A stretch of 64,000 bases of DNA from assembly GCA_031308135.1 (NCBI GenBank), contig JAHLJT010000631.1, positions 261,596,925-261,660,924 on the forward strand, written 5' to 3'. The position numbers and the translations under genes were made by a program. The DNA comes from Acheta domesticus (Eukaryota > Arthropoda > Insecta > Orthoptera > Gryllidae). The notes beneath the pieces are model-generated. The model ran no database searches and was not told the origin of the DNA. It saw nothing but the letters and a program-made list of their open reading frames with translations. This document shows positions 36,060-47,619 of the stretch, in pieces (the stretch's first letter is position 1; each line of letters opens with the position of its first letter).

Positions 36060-36270
36060 TACAGGCGGACGGATGGACAGAATGACGGACGTTTAAAAAA
36101 ACACTTTTTCGGCATCAGGGAACCCCAAAACGTGTATTTCCGGCTACTTTGGGCGGCGATAGATGGCAGCTAGCAGAGTATTTATCAATTTCGAATAGAT
36201 AGCACAGCCCTAAGGAAATAGAAAACTAATACGGGAAAATCTGTGCAGTTCTGTAGCACCACTAGTTTTA
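36060..36270 (+). repeat. Family A fragment joined to an ACTAGT-type right end
   Basis: 'ggcggacggatggacag' and 'tcggcatcagggaacccc' are followed directly by 'gggcggcgatagatggcagc', 'aatacgggaaaatctgtgc' and 'agcaccactagt' (ending about 36269). Confidence 0.65.
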
Positions 36271-36589
36271 TCTTGAATTGATGCATATGGTTGCTCAGGG
36301 AGCATTGATTGGGTGCTTCTGATGTCGTAATTCAAACGTAAGATAGGACGATGCGTGTCAATGCAATTTATCATTAATTTGCTGCGTATGTGTGTGCTGT
36401 AAGTTTAATATTACAAAAGCAGCGGTGATACACAGCACACCGCATGATATTGAAAATTACAATTTTCAGGAATTCAAGGAGTTCGGCGATAATGAGACCT
36501 GCATCCATCTTTCAAGCGTCGCTCATTCAAACCGTGGAGGAAAAAAGGAAGGAAATTTTTGGGCGTTAATTTAAAAATAGTTCTTTTTA

Positions 36590-37390
36590 TGTTTTGTATT
36601 AACTTCAAGCAGAAATTACGCGAAAACTGCTCGTTTTCAAAAATGTGCACAGCCTTTTTTAATTTATCTGATTTTGAGAACAGATTTCATTTAAAACAAT
36701 GTCTATCTTCGATATTGTACGTAGTTAATATTAATTTTTTACTATTATCGAAAATACAGAGTTGGTTGAAAATGGATTTAGCACAACTTTTAAAAACAAT
36801 TTTAAAGAAAAAGAGACCTGCACCGTTCTTTTAAGCGTCCTTTACACTATCCGAGGTCAAAGTTCAATAAAAATTGAGACATTTTTGGGATAATTTCGAA
36901 AATGTTGATGAACTTGCATGCAAAGTACCTTCAAAAATAAAAAAAATATCCATATCAAACTCTGAGGGCCTCGAGTTTTTCGAGTAAATTGGTCAAGGAA
37001 TATCAAATTTTGCGAAAATCGGCTGAAGGGTTTTGGCGCTAATGTTGAACACAGACGGATAAACAGACGGAGAGGCAAACGGACAGACGAACAGATGGAC
37101 AGACGGACAGACGGACAGAAGGACAGGCAGACGGACGGACAGACGATCGGACAGACGGACGGACAGACGTATGTTTTGCCACCGATGAATTTTTCGGAAT
37201 GAAGGACCAACAAAACATATGTTTACACATTTTTGTCTACACAACGCGTTAGAAGAAGTAATTGACTGCATAGAAACAAGGATTATCTATTTTCGTTATC
37301 AAGGTCAGCAATACGTTTTTTCTTGAAAATTCTTTTTCCGCCGCATAATTACAATACTTTCTCTTCTTTAAAAAATGGGCCAGAAAGTAA
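36590..37390 (+). repeat. Family A repeat, plus copy
   Basis: Landmarks: 'ttacgcgaaaactgctcg', 'aaagagacctgcaccgttct', 'gaaaatcggctgaagggttt', a satellite-like block (37060-37170) and an end 'gggccagaaagtaa'. Confidence 0.7.
37060..37170 (+). repeat. Short (GGACAGAC)n expansion inside family A
   Basis: About 110 bases of imperfect GGACAGACGGACAGAC repeats, at the same place in the element as the large satellite at 30184-30713. Confidence 0.85.
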
Positions 37391-37899
37391 ATTCCAGACA
37401 GATACTGCCGTTCGACAATAAGTATTCCCGATGTTGATTATGAAAGGTTGATCGGAGAGACATAATTGTTATTTATGTAACTAAGGTATTTATGCAACTA
37501 ACTTTGAAGAATTTATTTTATTAAAAAATCGCTGCATTAAAATGTAGTCTTTGCAAGCAAATATTTGCGAGCAAATATTTTGAAGCTTTTGCCAGTTTTG
37601 AAAACTCAGAAAAAATTCGTAAATATAAGCGAATGCAAAATAATCGTCGAACATTGTGTGTTTAATCATTCACTTTCGCCAAAGTATGATGAAATACTAG
37701 AGAAGCTGTTAGTAAGATGAGTAAATGCAATGTGTGTTGATGCAATTAATGTCTCACGGTTCATTGTGCAGGGCGATAATGCGTTAAGTGCGTCAGTTTG
37801 CATGAGTATTCAAAACTTTGTAGAACGTTTCACAACACACCACACTTCACAACTTGCTTTTCATTTCACAATACGTTTCCAATTTGTCATTTCTTGTTG

Positions 37900-38060
37900 A
37901 TTGTTAATTGTTCTTTTATTCTCCTTCCGTTCTCTTCTTCTTCCATATCCTTCTTTCTCTTATTTATCCTCAGCTAGTTATTACTTTTTCCTCTTCTCCA
38001 TTTTCTTCCTCTTCCTAAACTTTTTCTTTGACTTTCTGTATCTTCCTCTTCTCACACACT
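37900..38060 (+). repeat. Pyrimidine-rich tract
   Basis: Dense TTCCTCTTC-type sequence; low complexity, no gene. Confidence 0.75.
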
Positions 38061-38149
38061 TTTTCTCATCTTTGCCAACAAAGATGAAGCTTGCAGCGTC
38101 CCTAGCGTGACTCTAGTCAACAGTTTCCTTGGACAACCTATTCCTCTTT

Positions 38150-38303
38150 TACTTTCCCGTTTACATACGTATATACGGAGTAATAATCGCAGTATAGGGA
38201 AAGTTGTACGTGAAAAAACGGCGGATTTTCGGCAGAAAAAAAAATTCATTGCGAGGCCATGATAACGAAAAAGTGAATAAATCCAGTTGATAAATTAAGA
38301 AAA
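38150..38303 (-). repeat. Family A, minus terminal fragment
   Basis: Starts ACTTTCCCG, then the terminal palindrome region, 'aaaacggcggattttcggc', 'ggccatgataacgaaaaagt' and 'aaatccagttgataaattaag', where it meets the element at 38304. Confidence 0.7.
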
Positions 38304-38522
38304 ACTAGTGGTGCTTCCAACGCACATACTTTCTCGCTCTGCTTCTATACGGTCCTTATTGCTATTCCACTACTTCATAAACCAGCAAACGTGTATTATA
38401 CCAGCAAACGTTTTCCGTACCGAGACTCAAAGTCATCGAATCGGCACTTATATGACTACGCCACAGCAATACCGCCTGTGTCAAAGAGAGCCATGAAAGA
38501 ATAGAACCGACCTATAAAATGG

Positions 38523-40020
38523 TAAATGCATGATTAAGAAAAAATTGATACGATGACAAAACGCTTTACAAATTCAAGAGAAGTAAAAAATTGTTAAAAG
38601 TTAATTATTTGAACAAATATATACAGACATATCCAGGACATTTATCGCAATTACTTATATTTTAGTCAAAACGTAATTCTATCGCTTTTATCATTAGGAG
38701 CCGGTAATTTTCAACATGCGAAAACCGTGTCTTTCAAACATGACCAAGAAAGGCAGCGATAAACCGCATTACGAAGTATTCGTAAGGCTAGAAAGTAATA
38801 ATCATTTTGGAACCGTTAGGGATTGTAAGTTTATCGCATGCCTTCTGGTTATATTGTATTCCAATTTAACGTTAAAATGCTCATAATTTTACTTAAATTG
38901 GTTCATACAGATATATACTAGATAACGGTTGATTTGCCATGTCATACGCTTCAGAAATCGAATAACAGAGTTGAAAAATTGTTTAAAAGACGCAGTTAGG
39001 GAAAATACAGACAAGTCCTGTCTATTTATCTGCATTGATTCTATTCGTGAGTAGAAGTACTTCAAATGATGTTCAATAATGTATCAACACTCTTCAATGT
39101 TTTTTTCCTGCAACATCACATTCATCAAATTAAAATCATGCATCAAATTAAAATCATTCATCAAATCATTCATCAAATTAAAATCAAATTAAATGCATGA
39201 TAAAGAAACAGTTGATACGATGGTACATCCGCTTCACAAGTCCAAGAAGAAAAGTAAAAAATTGTTAAAAGTTAAAAATTTGAACAAATATATACAGACA
39301 TTTCCAATACATTTATCGCAATTACTTATATTTTAGTCAAAACGTATTGTATCGGTTTTATCATTAGGAGCTGGTAATTATCAACATGCGAAAAACATGT
39401 CTTTCAAACATCACCAAGACAGACAGCGGTGAACCGCTTTACGAAGTATTCGTAAGGCTAGAAAGTAATAATAATTACGGAACGGTTAGGCATTGTAAGT
39501 TCATCGCATGCGTTCTGGTTATAATGTATTACAATTTAACGTTAAAATACCCATAATTTTACTTAAATTGGTTCGTACAGATATATACTAGACAAAGATA
39601 GATTTGACATGTCATACGCTTCAGAAATCGAATAACAGAGTTGAAAAATTGTTTAAAAGATGCAGTTAGGGAAAACACAGACAAGGTCTGTCTATTTATC
39701 TGCATTGATTCTATTCGTGAGTAGAAGTACTTCAAATGATTTTCAATAAAGTATCTACACTCTTCCATGTTTTTTCCTGCAACATCACATTCATCAAATT
39801 AAAATCCCCATCTGGGGATCGAACTCGGCATCTCCCCTATTGAAGATCTCAACCCGAAGGTGCTCTAACCAGCTGCGCCACGGTACTGACATGCGGACCA
39901 AGTACTTATATTTTAGTCAAAATATAGTTGTATCAGTTCTATCATTAGGAAGCCGGTAATTGTCAACATGCGAAAAACATGTCTTTCAAACATGACCAAA
40001 AAAAGGCAGCGGTGAACGAC
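38523..40020 (+). repeat. Internal tandem duplication, period about 670 bp
   Basis: 'aaatgcatgat.aagaaa' at 38523 and 39191, 'cttatattttagtcaaaa' at 38655, 39326 and 39905, and 'tcaacatgcgaaaa' with 'tgtctttcaaacat' in all three. Two units and a partial third, the third separated by the tRNA-like insert. Confidence 0.8.
39807..39890 (-). mobile_element. tRNA-like SINE head
   Basis: On the minus strand it has a perfect box A (TGGCGCAGCTGG) and a box B-like GAGTTCGATCCCC, with GGTTAGAGC between. There is no standard T-stem or acceptor pairing, so this is a tRNA-derived fragment and not a working tRNA. Confidence 0.6.
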
Positions 40021-40129
40021 TTACTCCAAATAATTTATTCGCTGATCGGCATTTGAAAAATAACTACTGCGAGAAAGTATGTGCCATTATATAGCACCAC
40101 TAGTTTATTTATATATTTACCGTCCCTTA

Positions 40130-40830
40130 TTACACACGTGCAGAAAATTTAAAGAAAAAATTTGGAGCGGTTTTTGAGAATTTTTTTTTGGAAATTTGAA
40201 TCGCAATTTACTCGTTTTTCCAAAAAATGGTACATGACCGTATTTGAAGTGCTAATTTTGTACAACAGACTTTGAGGCAAAAATCTCTATCTTCAATTTC
40301 GCAATTTTTAAACAGTTTTTTGCAATTTTCGAAAAATTGGGCCTATCAAAGAAAATGATACTTACGTCATTCCCTTCAACGTTCTTCGCACTATTTAACA
40401 ACAAAATATAATCAAAAAATTTGGAGCCATTTTCTTTTATCTTTGAAAATCTCAAAATGGGCTTCATGTGAAGTACCCTCAAATACTAACATATCATATT
40501 CAAATTCCAGAGGCCTTCAGACGAGTAAAAACGATCGGGGAATATCAATTTTGAAGAAAATCGGCCTAACGGTTTAGGCGCTAGCGTTGACCACAGACGG
40601 ACAGACGGACGTTTTGCCGTCAATCGTTTTTGCAGTATGAAGAAGCAACAAATCGTGGATTTTGACTACACCACGAGATAGAGGATTTTTTTCTAAATTT
40701 AGCAACAGGTTTTACCCACTTTTTCGTCACCAGACCCCTGCTATAAGAGTTTTTCTGTCGAAAATTCCCCGTTTTCCTGCGCACGATTACATAACTTTCT
40801 CTTCTTACGAAGTATTCGTAAGGCGAGAAA
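40130..40830 (+). repeat. Family A repeat, plus copy with 'tacgaagtattcgta' end
   Basis: Contains 'ggcctaacggtttaggcg', 'gacagacggacgttttgccg', 'gttttacccactttttcg' and ends 'ttacgaagtattcgtaaggc' then GAGAAAGTAA. This terminal palindrome differs from the TATACGTACGTATA type. Confidence 0.75.
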
Positions 40831-40837
40831 GTAAAAA

Positions 40838-41420
40838 CCGAACACATGGTGTAGCAAGAATCCCGCTTTTGTGGGTCTTTGTTACTGAAAAACCAATTGA
40901 AAGCAAAACGACCGTCCGGCGTCCATTTGTGAACACTACTAGCGCCTAAACCATACGTACGAATTTTACTTTCCCGTATACGTGCGTATACACGGAGTGA
41001 TATACGTAGTACAGAGAAAGTTATGTAATGCTGCGCGAAAAAATGGCCAATTTTCGAAAAAAAAATTAATTGCCGGGCCATGAAAACGAAGAAGTGGATA
41101 AAACCAGTTGCTAAATTAAGAAAAAAATCCCGTAACACGTTGTGTAGCCAGAAACCCAGTTTTTTAGGTCCTTGATACCGAAAACTCGATTGAAAGGAAA
41201 ACGTCCGTCTGTCAGTCTGTCTGTCCGTCTGTGAACACTGCTAGCGCCTAAACCATACGTACGATTTCTTCCAAAATGTATATTCCCCGGTCGATCTGAT
41301 TTGTTGTCAACGTTTTGAGATTTTGAAAAAGATTCTTCAAAATTTGGGGGTATTTTATATGAAGCCCCCCGAGGATTTTAAAATTTTTCTCAAAAACGGC
41401 TCCAAATTTTTTCTTTTAAA
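40838..41420 (-). repeat. Family A, one partial and one larger minus copy
   Basis: A fragment at 40838-40968 runs from 'tgtgggtctttgttactg' to 'ctagcgcctaaaccatacg'. A second copy at 40969-41420 starts ACTTTCCCGTATACG and includes 'gtccgtctgtcagtctgtct'. Together with 40130-40830 they form a head-to-head pair. Confidence 0.7.
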
Positions 41421-41859
41421 TTATAACTCTGAGAAATCAAATCAAATCTCATTATACAAGCTTTCTGAATGCCAATATTATTTTGTATAGTAGAGTCTCA
41501 GTGTAAACAATATACCACCATTGTAATATAGAGCTAGTAGTGCTAGAGGAGAACGCAGACTTTCTGTACTACTTGGTTTCTAAATCTCTTTTGTGAGGTC
41601 TGGTTTTTAGGATTTTTCCCAATTCTCCTGCGAGCTGCTACCTATCGGGGTCTAAAGGAAATATTTCCACCTTTTATTTATTTTTCGATCACTTAATAGT
41701 ATAACTAAAATATGACTACGAATATTTCAGAAGAGTAAAACCTGGTCTTGTAGACAAAATTTCCATTCAATATTTGGACCCTTTTTTTGAGAAAAATGTC
41801 ATTTGAGCCTTTCTGGCAATGCGCAATTTCGTGCTCATTTTCACAGAAGTTATTTTTAA

Positions 41860-42310
41860 AATTACTTTATTTTTAGTCGCATCAACAGCTAAGGTCATTA
41901 GCGACTACAATTATACAATTATAATTTTATCCATAATTAAATTAACAAAAAGTAATAACATATATATATATATATGAATGCCAATATTATATATATTATA
42001 TAATTAACATTGTATAACTACATATATTTTATGTAATACGTAACTTAATTGTACAATATCATATGTCATTAAAGATGTTACAATTTTCTCAAAACTTGAT
42101 CAGTTGGTTCTGATATTTGGTCGAATACAATAAGGTATCTAAAGGTTTATTTAGATTAGTAAATTTTCTTTCATTATTGAATTTAGGCCAGTTTTCTATT
42201 ATGTGGTAAATTGTTAAATTAGTTTTACAAGTATCACAAAGTGGAGGGGTGTTTTGTTTGCGAGTAACATCGTAATACATTATTTGATGCACTCGTGTTC
42301 ACAAACACAG
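41860..42310 (-). pseudogene. LINE ORF2 C-terminal tail and 3' UTR (minus)
   Basis: The minus frame 42292-42089 reads PPLCDTCKTNLTIYHIIENW, then R-KF and a leucine-rich end, matching the C-x2-C...H tail of I/Jockey-type ORF2. The 3' UTR contains 'gtcgctaatgaccttagctg', shared with 21870. A (TA)n run at about 41950-41980 lies inside it. Only the last ~65 residues remain. Confidence 0.65.
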
Positions 42311-42796
42311 TAAGATCATAATGACATATTAACGACGTGAGATATTTTGTAAAAATTACTCAATAAAAAAACAGAAACTGGTGCTTGTACCAAATTATTA
42401 AGTGCCCTTAGTTGTATCTTTACAATATCTTCGAGGCTCTCACGATGTAATGATAATTTAGAGGTTCTCACGAACGTACGAAACATACAGTGTATTCGAG
42501 GCTCATTCAGCCTAGCGAACCGTCTTTAAGGCTCTGCCTCCGAATCAAGAAAGTTCGGGCTCCACGCTTCCGCATGCACACAGACGTTAATTGAGGACTT
42601 TAACATGGGAAAGGTAGTAACTGTCAGAAACATAATTTTTCAGGGGAAGCAAAAAACAAATTTGTAAACACTTTTTCACCAAACATTAATAATGCAGAAA
42701 CTGAAGAATAATTAATACAGAAACTGCTTTAAATTGAAGACATACCCTCATGTCAGTGTTACCTATGATATTTGCGAAGTCTGACACTTCTCCATG

Positions 42797-42839
42797 AAAT
42801 ACTACTTTCTTAAAATAGTATTTTAAGAAAGTAGTATTT
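42797..42839. repeat. Perfect 20-bp hairpin
   Basis: Arm AAATACTACTTTCTTAAAAT (42797-42816), loop AGT, and an exactly complementary arm at 42820-42839. Confidence 0.95.
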
Positions 42840-43386
42840 TCTTAAAAGCAATCACTCCTGAGACAAACTCGGAATTAATGATATTTGTATATATTGCACA
42901 AAATTTGCGTGATACAAAAAGTACACGCTTTTTGCATTTTTGTACATAATGCAAATACCGTGATACTTTGCGTCAAGGAAGTCCAACATTAATAACAAGT
43001 CTATCTTTTTGGCATCAGGAATGACTGGTCCGCTTTCAAAGCGTTGCAAGTTAGTGAGTGCCGTTAATGACTGTCCTATCTTAAAAATCCTGTGCAGTGA
43101 CATTTCAAGGTCATTACATAATTGCCTTGTTTTGTTAAAGGAAAATCAGATCTTGTGAGTCTATTCAGTTGAGAGTGCTGATTTTGACAGGAGTTGTGTT
43201 CAAAATGTTTGTTCGTTTGTAACTTCATATTGATATACTACCTCTTCTGTGCCATTGGCAGGGCCATTTGGTATCTTCTCAATGAAAAATCTAAAAATTA
43301 AAATCTTTGGCAGTTACTACCTTTCCATGTCAAGGCTTCTATTGCTCACAATGAGCTTCATAAAACATTGGAAGAAGTGTTGTCGC

Positions 43387-43554
43387 CAGAGGCGTATCTA
43401 TGGTATGGCAGAGCATGGTACGTGCCATGGGCGCCACTCACAAGGGGCGCTATTTAGAGTATACCTGCTAAAACAAATAGCAACAACCCTAATTTGAAGT
43501 ATCCTGACAGGGGCGCAATTTCGATGGGCGCCCGAATGCCATGATACGCCTCTG
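43387..43554. mobile_element. 168-bp hAT-like MITE
   Basis: Ends are CAGAGGCGTATC and, on the other side, GATACGCCTCTG. The 8 bases outside are gttgtcgc (left) and gttctcac (right), a degraded 8-bp target duplication (6 of 8). No coding capacity. Confidence 0.75.
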
Positions 43555-43659
43555 GTTCTCACACCAATGACGCGCTAGCAATTTTGCACAAAATCCTGTA
43601 GTTGCAGTTAGGCCGGCAACCATGAATCCCCGCACCTATACAATTGTGCGTGCCCTTTT

Positions 43660-43816
43660 TACTTCCCTTATACGTACGTATATCCAGAGTAATATACGTA
43701 GTATAGGGAACGTTATGTAATGCTGCGCGTGAAAACGACGGATTTTAGGCAGAAAAAATTCATTGCCGGGCCATGATAACGAAAAAGTGAATAAAACCAG
43801 TTCCTAAATTAAGAAG
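43660..43816 (-). repeat. Family A, minus terminal fragment next to exon 2
   Basis: Starts ACTTCCCTTATACGTACG, then 'ttatgtaatgctgcgcg', 'attgccgggccatgataacg' and 'aaaaccagttcctaaattaa'. It stops about 19 bases before the exon 2 acceptor. Confidence 0.75.
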
Positions 43817-43835
43817 TGCTGCTTCCCCTTTCCAG

Positions 43836-44084
43836 GTCCCCCGCGACTGCCGATATGGGGCAGCTACTGGCTGCTGCTCCTGGAGAACTACCGCTTCATG
43901 CACAAGGCGACGCTGCGCATGGCCCGGCGCTACAACACGAGCCTGCTGGGCCTGTTCCTGGGCCAGTTCCCCACCGTGGTGGCCACCAGCTACGAGCACG
44001 TGCGCGCCGTCCTCTCGCGCCCCGAGTTCGCCGGGCGGCCTGACATCGTGCAAGTGCGCGCTCGCGCCTTCGGCGAGCGACTCG
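43836..44084 (+). CDS. P450 coding exon 2: hinge, helix A/B region
   Basis: Encodes residues 37 (split Gly) to 119 plus one base. It opens with GPPRLPIWGSYW, completing the PPGPPRLP hinge that orients the catalytic domain to the membrane. It continues with YNTSLLGLFLGQFPTVVATS (beta-1 region) and SYEHVRAVLSRPEFAGRPD (helix B and the segment conserved in insect CYP2-clan enzymes). The acceptor is CTTTCCAG at 43828-43835 with a pyrimidine tract of only about 14 bases, because a transposable element fragment lies just upstream. The donor is GTGAGC at 44085, phase 1. Strongly GC-rich. Confidence 0.9.
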
Positions 44085-44577
44085 GTGAGCGCCGCTGCGC
44101 CTCAGGCACTCGCGGGCCGAGCACGCCATTCTTCAAGGCCGCTACTCGCAAAAAAAAAAAAAGTGTTAAGACAACTCACACTTTCTCGCATTATTTCTAA
44201 CTTTCGTAATTTTCGAAAATTACGTGTGTTCTAGGAAACTGAGACTTGCGACATTTTTGTGCACCCTTTTCCGTATTCGTGGGGAAAAAAGAAAAAAATT
44301 GGTGCCGTTCGTGAGAAAGTTTTTTTAATAAATTGTTTTTACTTTAATCAAAAATTACGCAAAACTACCCGTTTTTTCAAAAACTTAGGTATTTGAAGAA
44401 CTAATTATTTGGAACATTTCATTATGGAAAATCTCCATCATCAATATTATGGTTTTGCAATGTTAATTTTTTTACAATTTTTGAAAATCCCGGGAGCTTG
44501 CCGAAAATGTGACCTGCGCCATTTTTAGCGTCCTTTTTTCCATTCAAAGAAAGAAAATAAAAAATTGGGGCCTAAAG
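44085..44577 (+). repeat. Intron start and family A fragment
   Basis: After a GC-rich intron start and an A(13) run near 44150, 'caaaaattacgcaaaactac', 'catttcattatgg' and 'tgacctgcgcca' mark a 5' family A fragment. Confidence 0.5.
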
Positions 44578-44668
44578 AGTATGTGGCAATTCCATATAGC
44601 TAGCGAAAACCCAAGGAAATAGCAAACTAATACGGGAAATTCTTTGCCATTCTGTAGCACCACTAGTT
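44578..44668 (+). mobile_element. ACTAGT-type right end
   Basis: 'gcaattccatatagctagc', 'aatacgggaaattctttgcc', then 'gtagcaccactagt'. Confidence 0.6.
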
Positions 44669-44811
44669 AAAAATATCTTCCTTCAATTTCGTTGTAGGAA
44701 AAAGATGCTGAAAAAAGTTTGTACTTTTGTAATTTCCGAAAAACCTAAGTGATATCTATGCAAGCTTTATGCGTCCTTTGCTCCATCCGAAAAGTTTATT
44801 AAAAATAAGTT

Positions 44812-46772
44812 ATGCTACCAAATCACCTACTTTCTCGCACTGTTTCTAAACGCTCCTAAATGCTATTTCACTACTATATCAACCAGCAAATGTGTTTTCA
44901 ACCAGTAAATTTACTATTCGCTCCGCGACTCGAACTCAGATCGTTAGAGTCAACGTGCCGGCACTCGTACCTCTATTCCACACAAGCGCCGAATGGCTGG
45001 GAATCGAACAGAGGCATAAAATATTAAATGCCTGATAGGAAAACAATTGATATGAGACAAACAATTGGTACGTTTTACAAATCCAAGAAAATGTGTAAAA
45101 AATTGGTAAAAATTTCAAAATTCGAAAATCACATACAGATACTTCCAGTTTATTTATTATAATTATTAATATTTGTGACTATACATTTGGTTTTTCAAAA
45201 ATTACAGAAATATAATTTTTTTGACTTCTCTCACGTCGTTAATAATTACGGCGTTAAGGCCGCTCCACAATAGCCCGTGGACGGGAACGGCAACGCGAAC
45301 GCGAACGCAAAGAAAGTTGAAAGGCGGACATCTCAGGCAGGCGTTCACAACACAACGGGAACGCGAAGCTTGACGGGAACGGGAACGCGAAAGATGGTCA
45401 ACATTTATCTTGCCCCGGGAACGGGAAGCCTCTCGACCAATGAGAGTACAGCAAATGGAGGCGAAGCTTTCCAGCTGATCGAGCGCGCGGCCTGCGCGCA
45501 AAACTGGTCTGGGGTGGTGTTGAGGTTACAGCGTGGATTTGCGAGGTTAGAGTTTGAGGAGGATTTAGTTCGTCGTTGTTGAATTGTTTTAGTTCTTTTT
45601 AGTGATTTCAGTATTTTTCGTTTTCTTTTCATATTAATATATAGAATTAAAATTTCCCACAAAATATTTTTTTGTTTTTTTATGTACATTGGAGTTTTTT
45701 GTTTATTAAAATTTCTTTAGTTGCATTTTCCATAAGTTCTTCGTAGTTTTTGCATTTTTTTCGTTCTGATGAATTATTTTTTTAATTAATATTCTTTCGT
45801 TAAAATATTCATTATTAATACTACCACACGCAAAAGACTGACAGATGGCAAAGCAAAGAGTGAACAGAGTAGCTCAGCTAGGAGTGCTTTGGTTTCGGCG
45901 ACTCTTTCCTGAAGTTCTCGTGTTTGCCGCTACAGGTTCATAGCGCTATTCCTCTTCCCGTTGGCGTTTATTGTGAAGCGCACGTCCCTCGCGTTCCCGT
46001 TCCCGTCCTCGCCTTCACGTTGCCGTTCGCGTTCGCGGGCTATTGTAGAGCGGCCTTTAATATTAGCGGCGACTTGTTTAAATTATTATATTTATGAGTA
46101 CATGTGTTTTAAATAATGGCAAGTAAAGTTTCTCGAAAATACAACCGTTTTCTGTGAAAAGTAGCTCAAAATTTCGCATTTTCAGAAACGCTGAAACGCC
46201 ATTTTCTCACAAATGGCTCTAACGTTTTTCTTCAAACTTTGCGATCGGATAGTGCTAAGTGCACTCTTTGATATGACGGAAGGTTTATTTTGAGGTACTT
46301 TTTGTTTTTTCAAAAATTACACAAATTTAAATTTTTTGAAAGATCTCTGACGTCTTTAATACGCACATTACCTGCAATTTGTAAACATTATTATATTTGT
46401 GAGTGTAGGTGCTTGAAATGACCTCAAATGAAGTATTTTGAAAACTCAAAAACTTTCTGTGAAAAAGAGCTTCAAATTTCGCGATTTTAGTAAATCTTAA
46501 ACGCCATTTTGTTAAAAATGTCGGCAAATTTTTCAATGCAAATTGCCATTTAGGACGAAGTTTTAGTGGTCTTTAATATTCTAAAATTAATATTTCCGTT
46601 CTACCATTAGGAAACCGAATAATTAAGAAAATGTCAAAAAATGTAGTTTGGGCGGCGATAAATGGCAGCTGGCAAGGTATGTTGCAATTCCAAATAGCTA
46701 GCCCAGACTAAAAGCAATAGAAAACTAATACGGGAAAGTCTCTGCCATTCTGTAACATTACTAGTCCTACAT
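44812..46772 (+). mobile_element. Degenerate ACTAGT-family element with family B interior
   Basis: The left side has 'cctactttctcgcactg' and 'caaccagcaaatgtg', matching 38320-38400, and a tRNA-like segment near 44930-45000. The interior is family B sequence, and the right end is 'aatacgggaaagtctctgcc' then 'taacattactagt'. It is interrupted by the MITE at 45257-46056. Confidence 0.5.
45257..46056. mobile_element. 800-bp PIF/Harbinger-like MITE
   Basis: TIRs are AGGCCGCTCCACAATAGCCC (left) and, reversed from the right, AGGCCGCTCTACAATAGCCC, 19 of 20 matching. The 3-bp flank TTA occurs on both sides (45254-45256, 46057-46059), the usual Harbinger target. GC-rich sub-terminal repeats (GGGAACG, GCGAACGCG) extend inward. 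No transposase; the 101-codon plus frame is not a gene. It splits a family B unit whose sequence resumes after 46060. Confidence 0.8.
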
Positions 46773-46974
46773 GAATCGGACATCTACGTATTTATGCCTT
46801 TGCCCATGTGAGCTTATGTGTTGTAGAATGAATGCATGTGTTGTAGCATGAATGCCGGTGAGTTAAATCTGAGGATTTGGGATCGCGTCTCGGAGCGGAA
46901 AAAAATTTGCTTCTTTATGTAGCAGTATAATATTGCGGAGCATTTAGGAACAATGCGAGAAAGCATGTGTTTTG

Positions 46975-47150
46975 TTAGCGCCACTTGTTTTTCTTAATAT
47001 AACACCTGGATTTATCCACTTTTTCGTTATTAGGCCCCGGCAATTAATTTTTTTCTGCCGAAAATCCGTCGTTTTTTCGCCCAGCATTACAAAACTTTTT
47101 CTACACTACGTATATTACTCCGTATATACGTATATATGCGGGAAAGTAAA
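46975..47150 (+). repeat. Family A, plus terminal fragment
   Basis: 'ggatttatccactttttcgt', 'cagcattacaaaactttt', then 'ccgtatatacgtatatatgc' and GGGAAAGTAA. Confidence 0.75.
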
Positions 47151-47229
47151 AATTAAATTTTTTTCACGAAGATCAGTAAATAGTATGCTAATGTTTGTAG
47201 TACCTTTTATTAATTAATGTATTTAACGT

Positions 47230-47611
47230 CAAAAACAAAAGCTTTGTGAGCTAAAGGGCTTAAAGTGACTTCTAATGAACTTTTTCGAAAACTCAAATGT
47301 TTTCTGTGAAAAAAGCTTCAAATTTCGAATTTACAGTAGCGCTTAAACGCTATTTTCTTAAAAAGTCTCCATTTTTTCAGAGAAAATTGGCATTTAGGAC
47401 GAAGTTTTACTGTTCTTTAATATTCTTAAAATAATATTTCCGTTCTCCTATTACGAAACCGGCAAATAAAGAAAATGTCAAAAAAAATATTTTGGGCGGC
47501 GATAGATGGTAGTTGGCAAGAGTATGGGACTAGTCCGAATAGCTAGCCGAGACCAAAGGAAATAGAAAACGAATACGGGAAATTCTGTGCTTATGTGTAG
47601 CACCACTAGTT
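47230..47611 (+). repeat. Family B unit with ACTAGT-type right end
   Basis: Family B 3' half, then 'gggcggcgatagatggtag', 'aatacgggaaattctgtgc' and 'gtagcaccactagt'. Confidence 0.65.
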
Positions 47612-47619
47612 ACATATGT

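Larger units (their letters stand above)
38304..40104. mobile_element. 1.8-kb TIR element, ACTAGTGGTGCT family
   Basis: The left end reads ACTAGTGGTGCT, N6, GCACATACTTTCTCGC. The right end, reversed, reads ACTAGTGGTGCT, N7, GCACATACTTTCTCGC. The spacer differs but both motif blocks match perfectly. No transposase is encoded. The interior has a tRNA-like segment near the left end, a 670-bp tandem duplication and a further tRNA-like segment at 39807-39890. Related ends occur across the window, including a 243-bp deletion derivative at 61168-61410. The superfamily is unknown. Confidence 0.7.

Noticed and set aside
39807..39890. Functional tRNA gene on the minus strand
   Set aside because: Box A and B are good but the T-stem, anticodon stem and acceptor stem do not form; it is a SINE-type remnant.
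38304..40104. LTR retrotransposon
   Set aside because: Ends are inverted and not direct, there is no primer site, polypurine tract or coding; the internal direct repeats are a tandem duplication.
43760..44129. Minus-strand open frames opposite P450 exon 2
   Set aside because: Shadows of a GC-rich exon; the plus frame has clear P450 similarity and matched splice phases.
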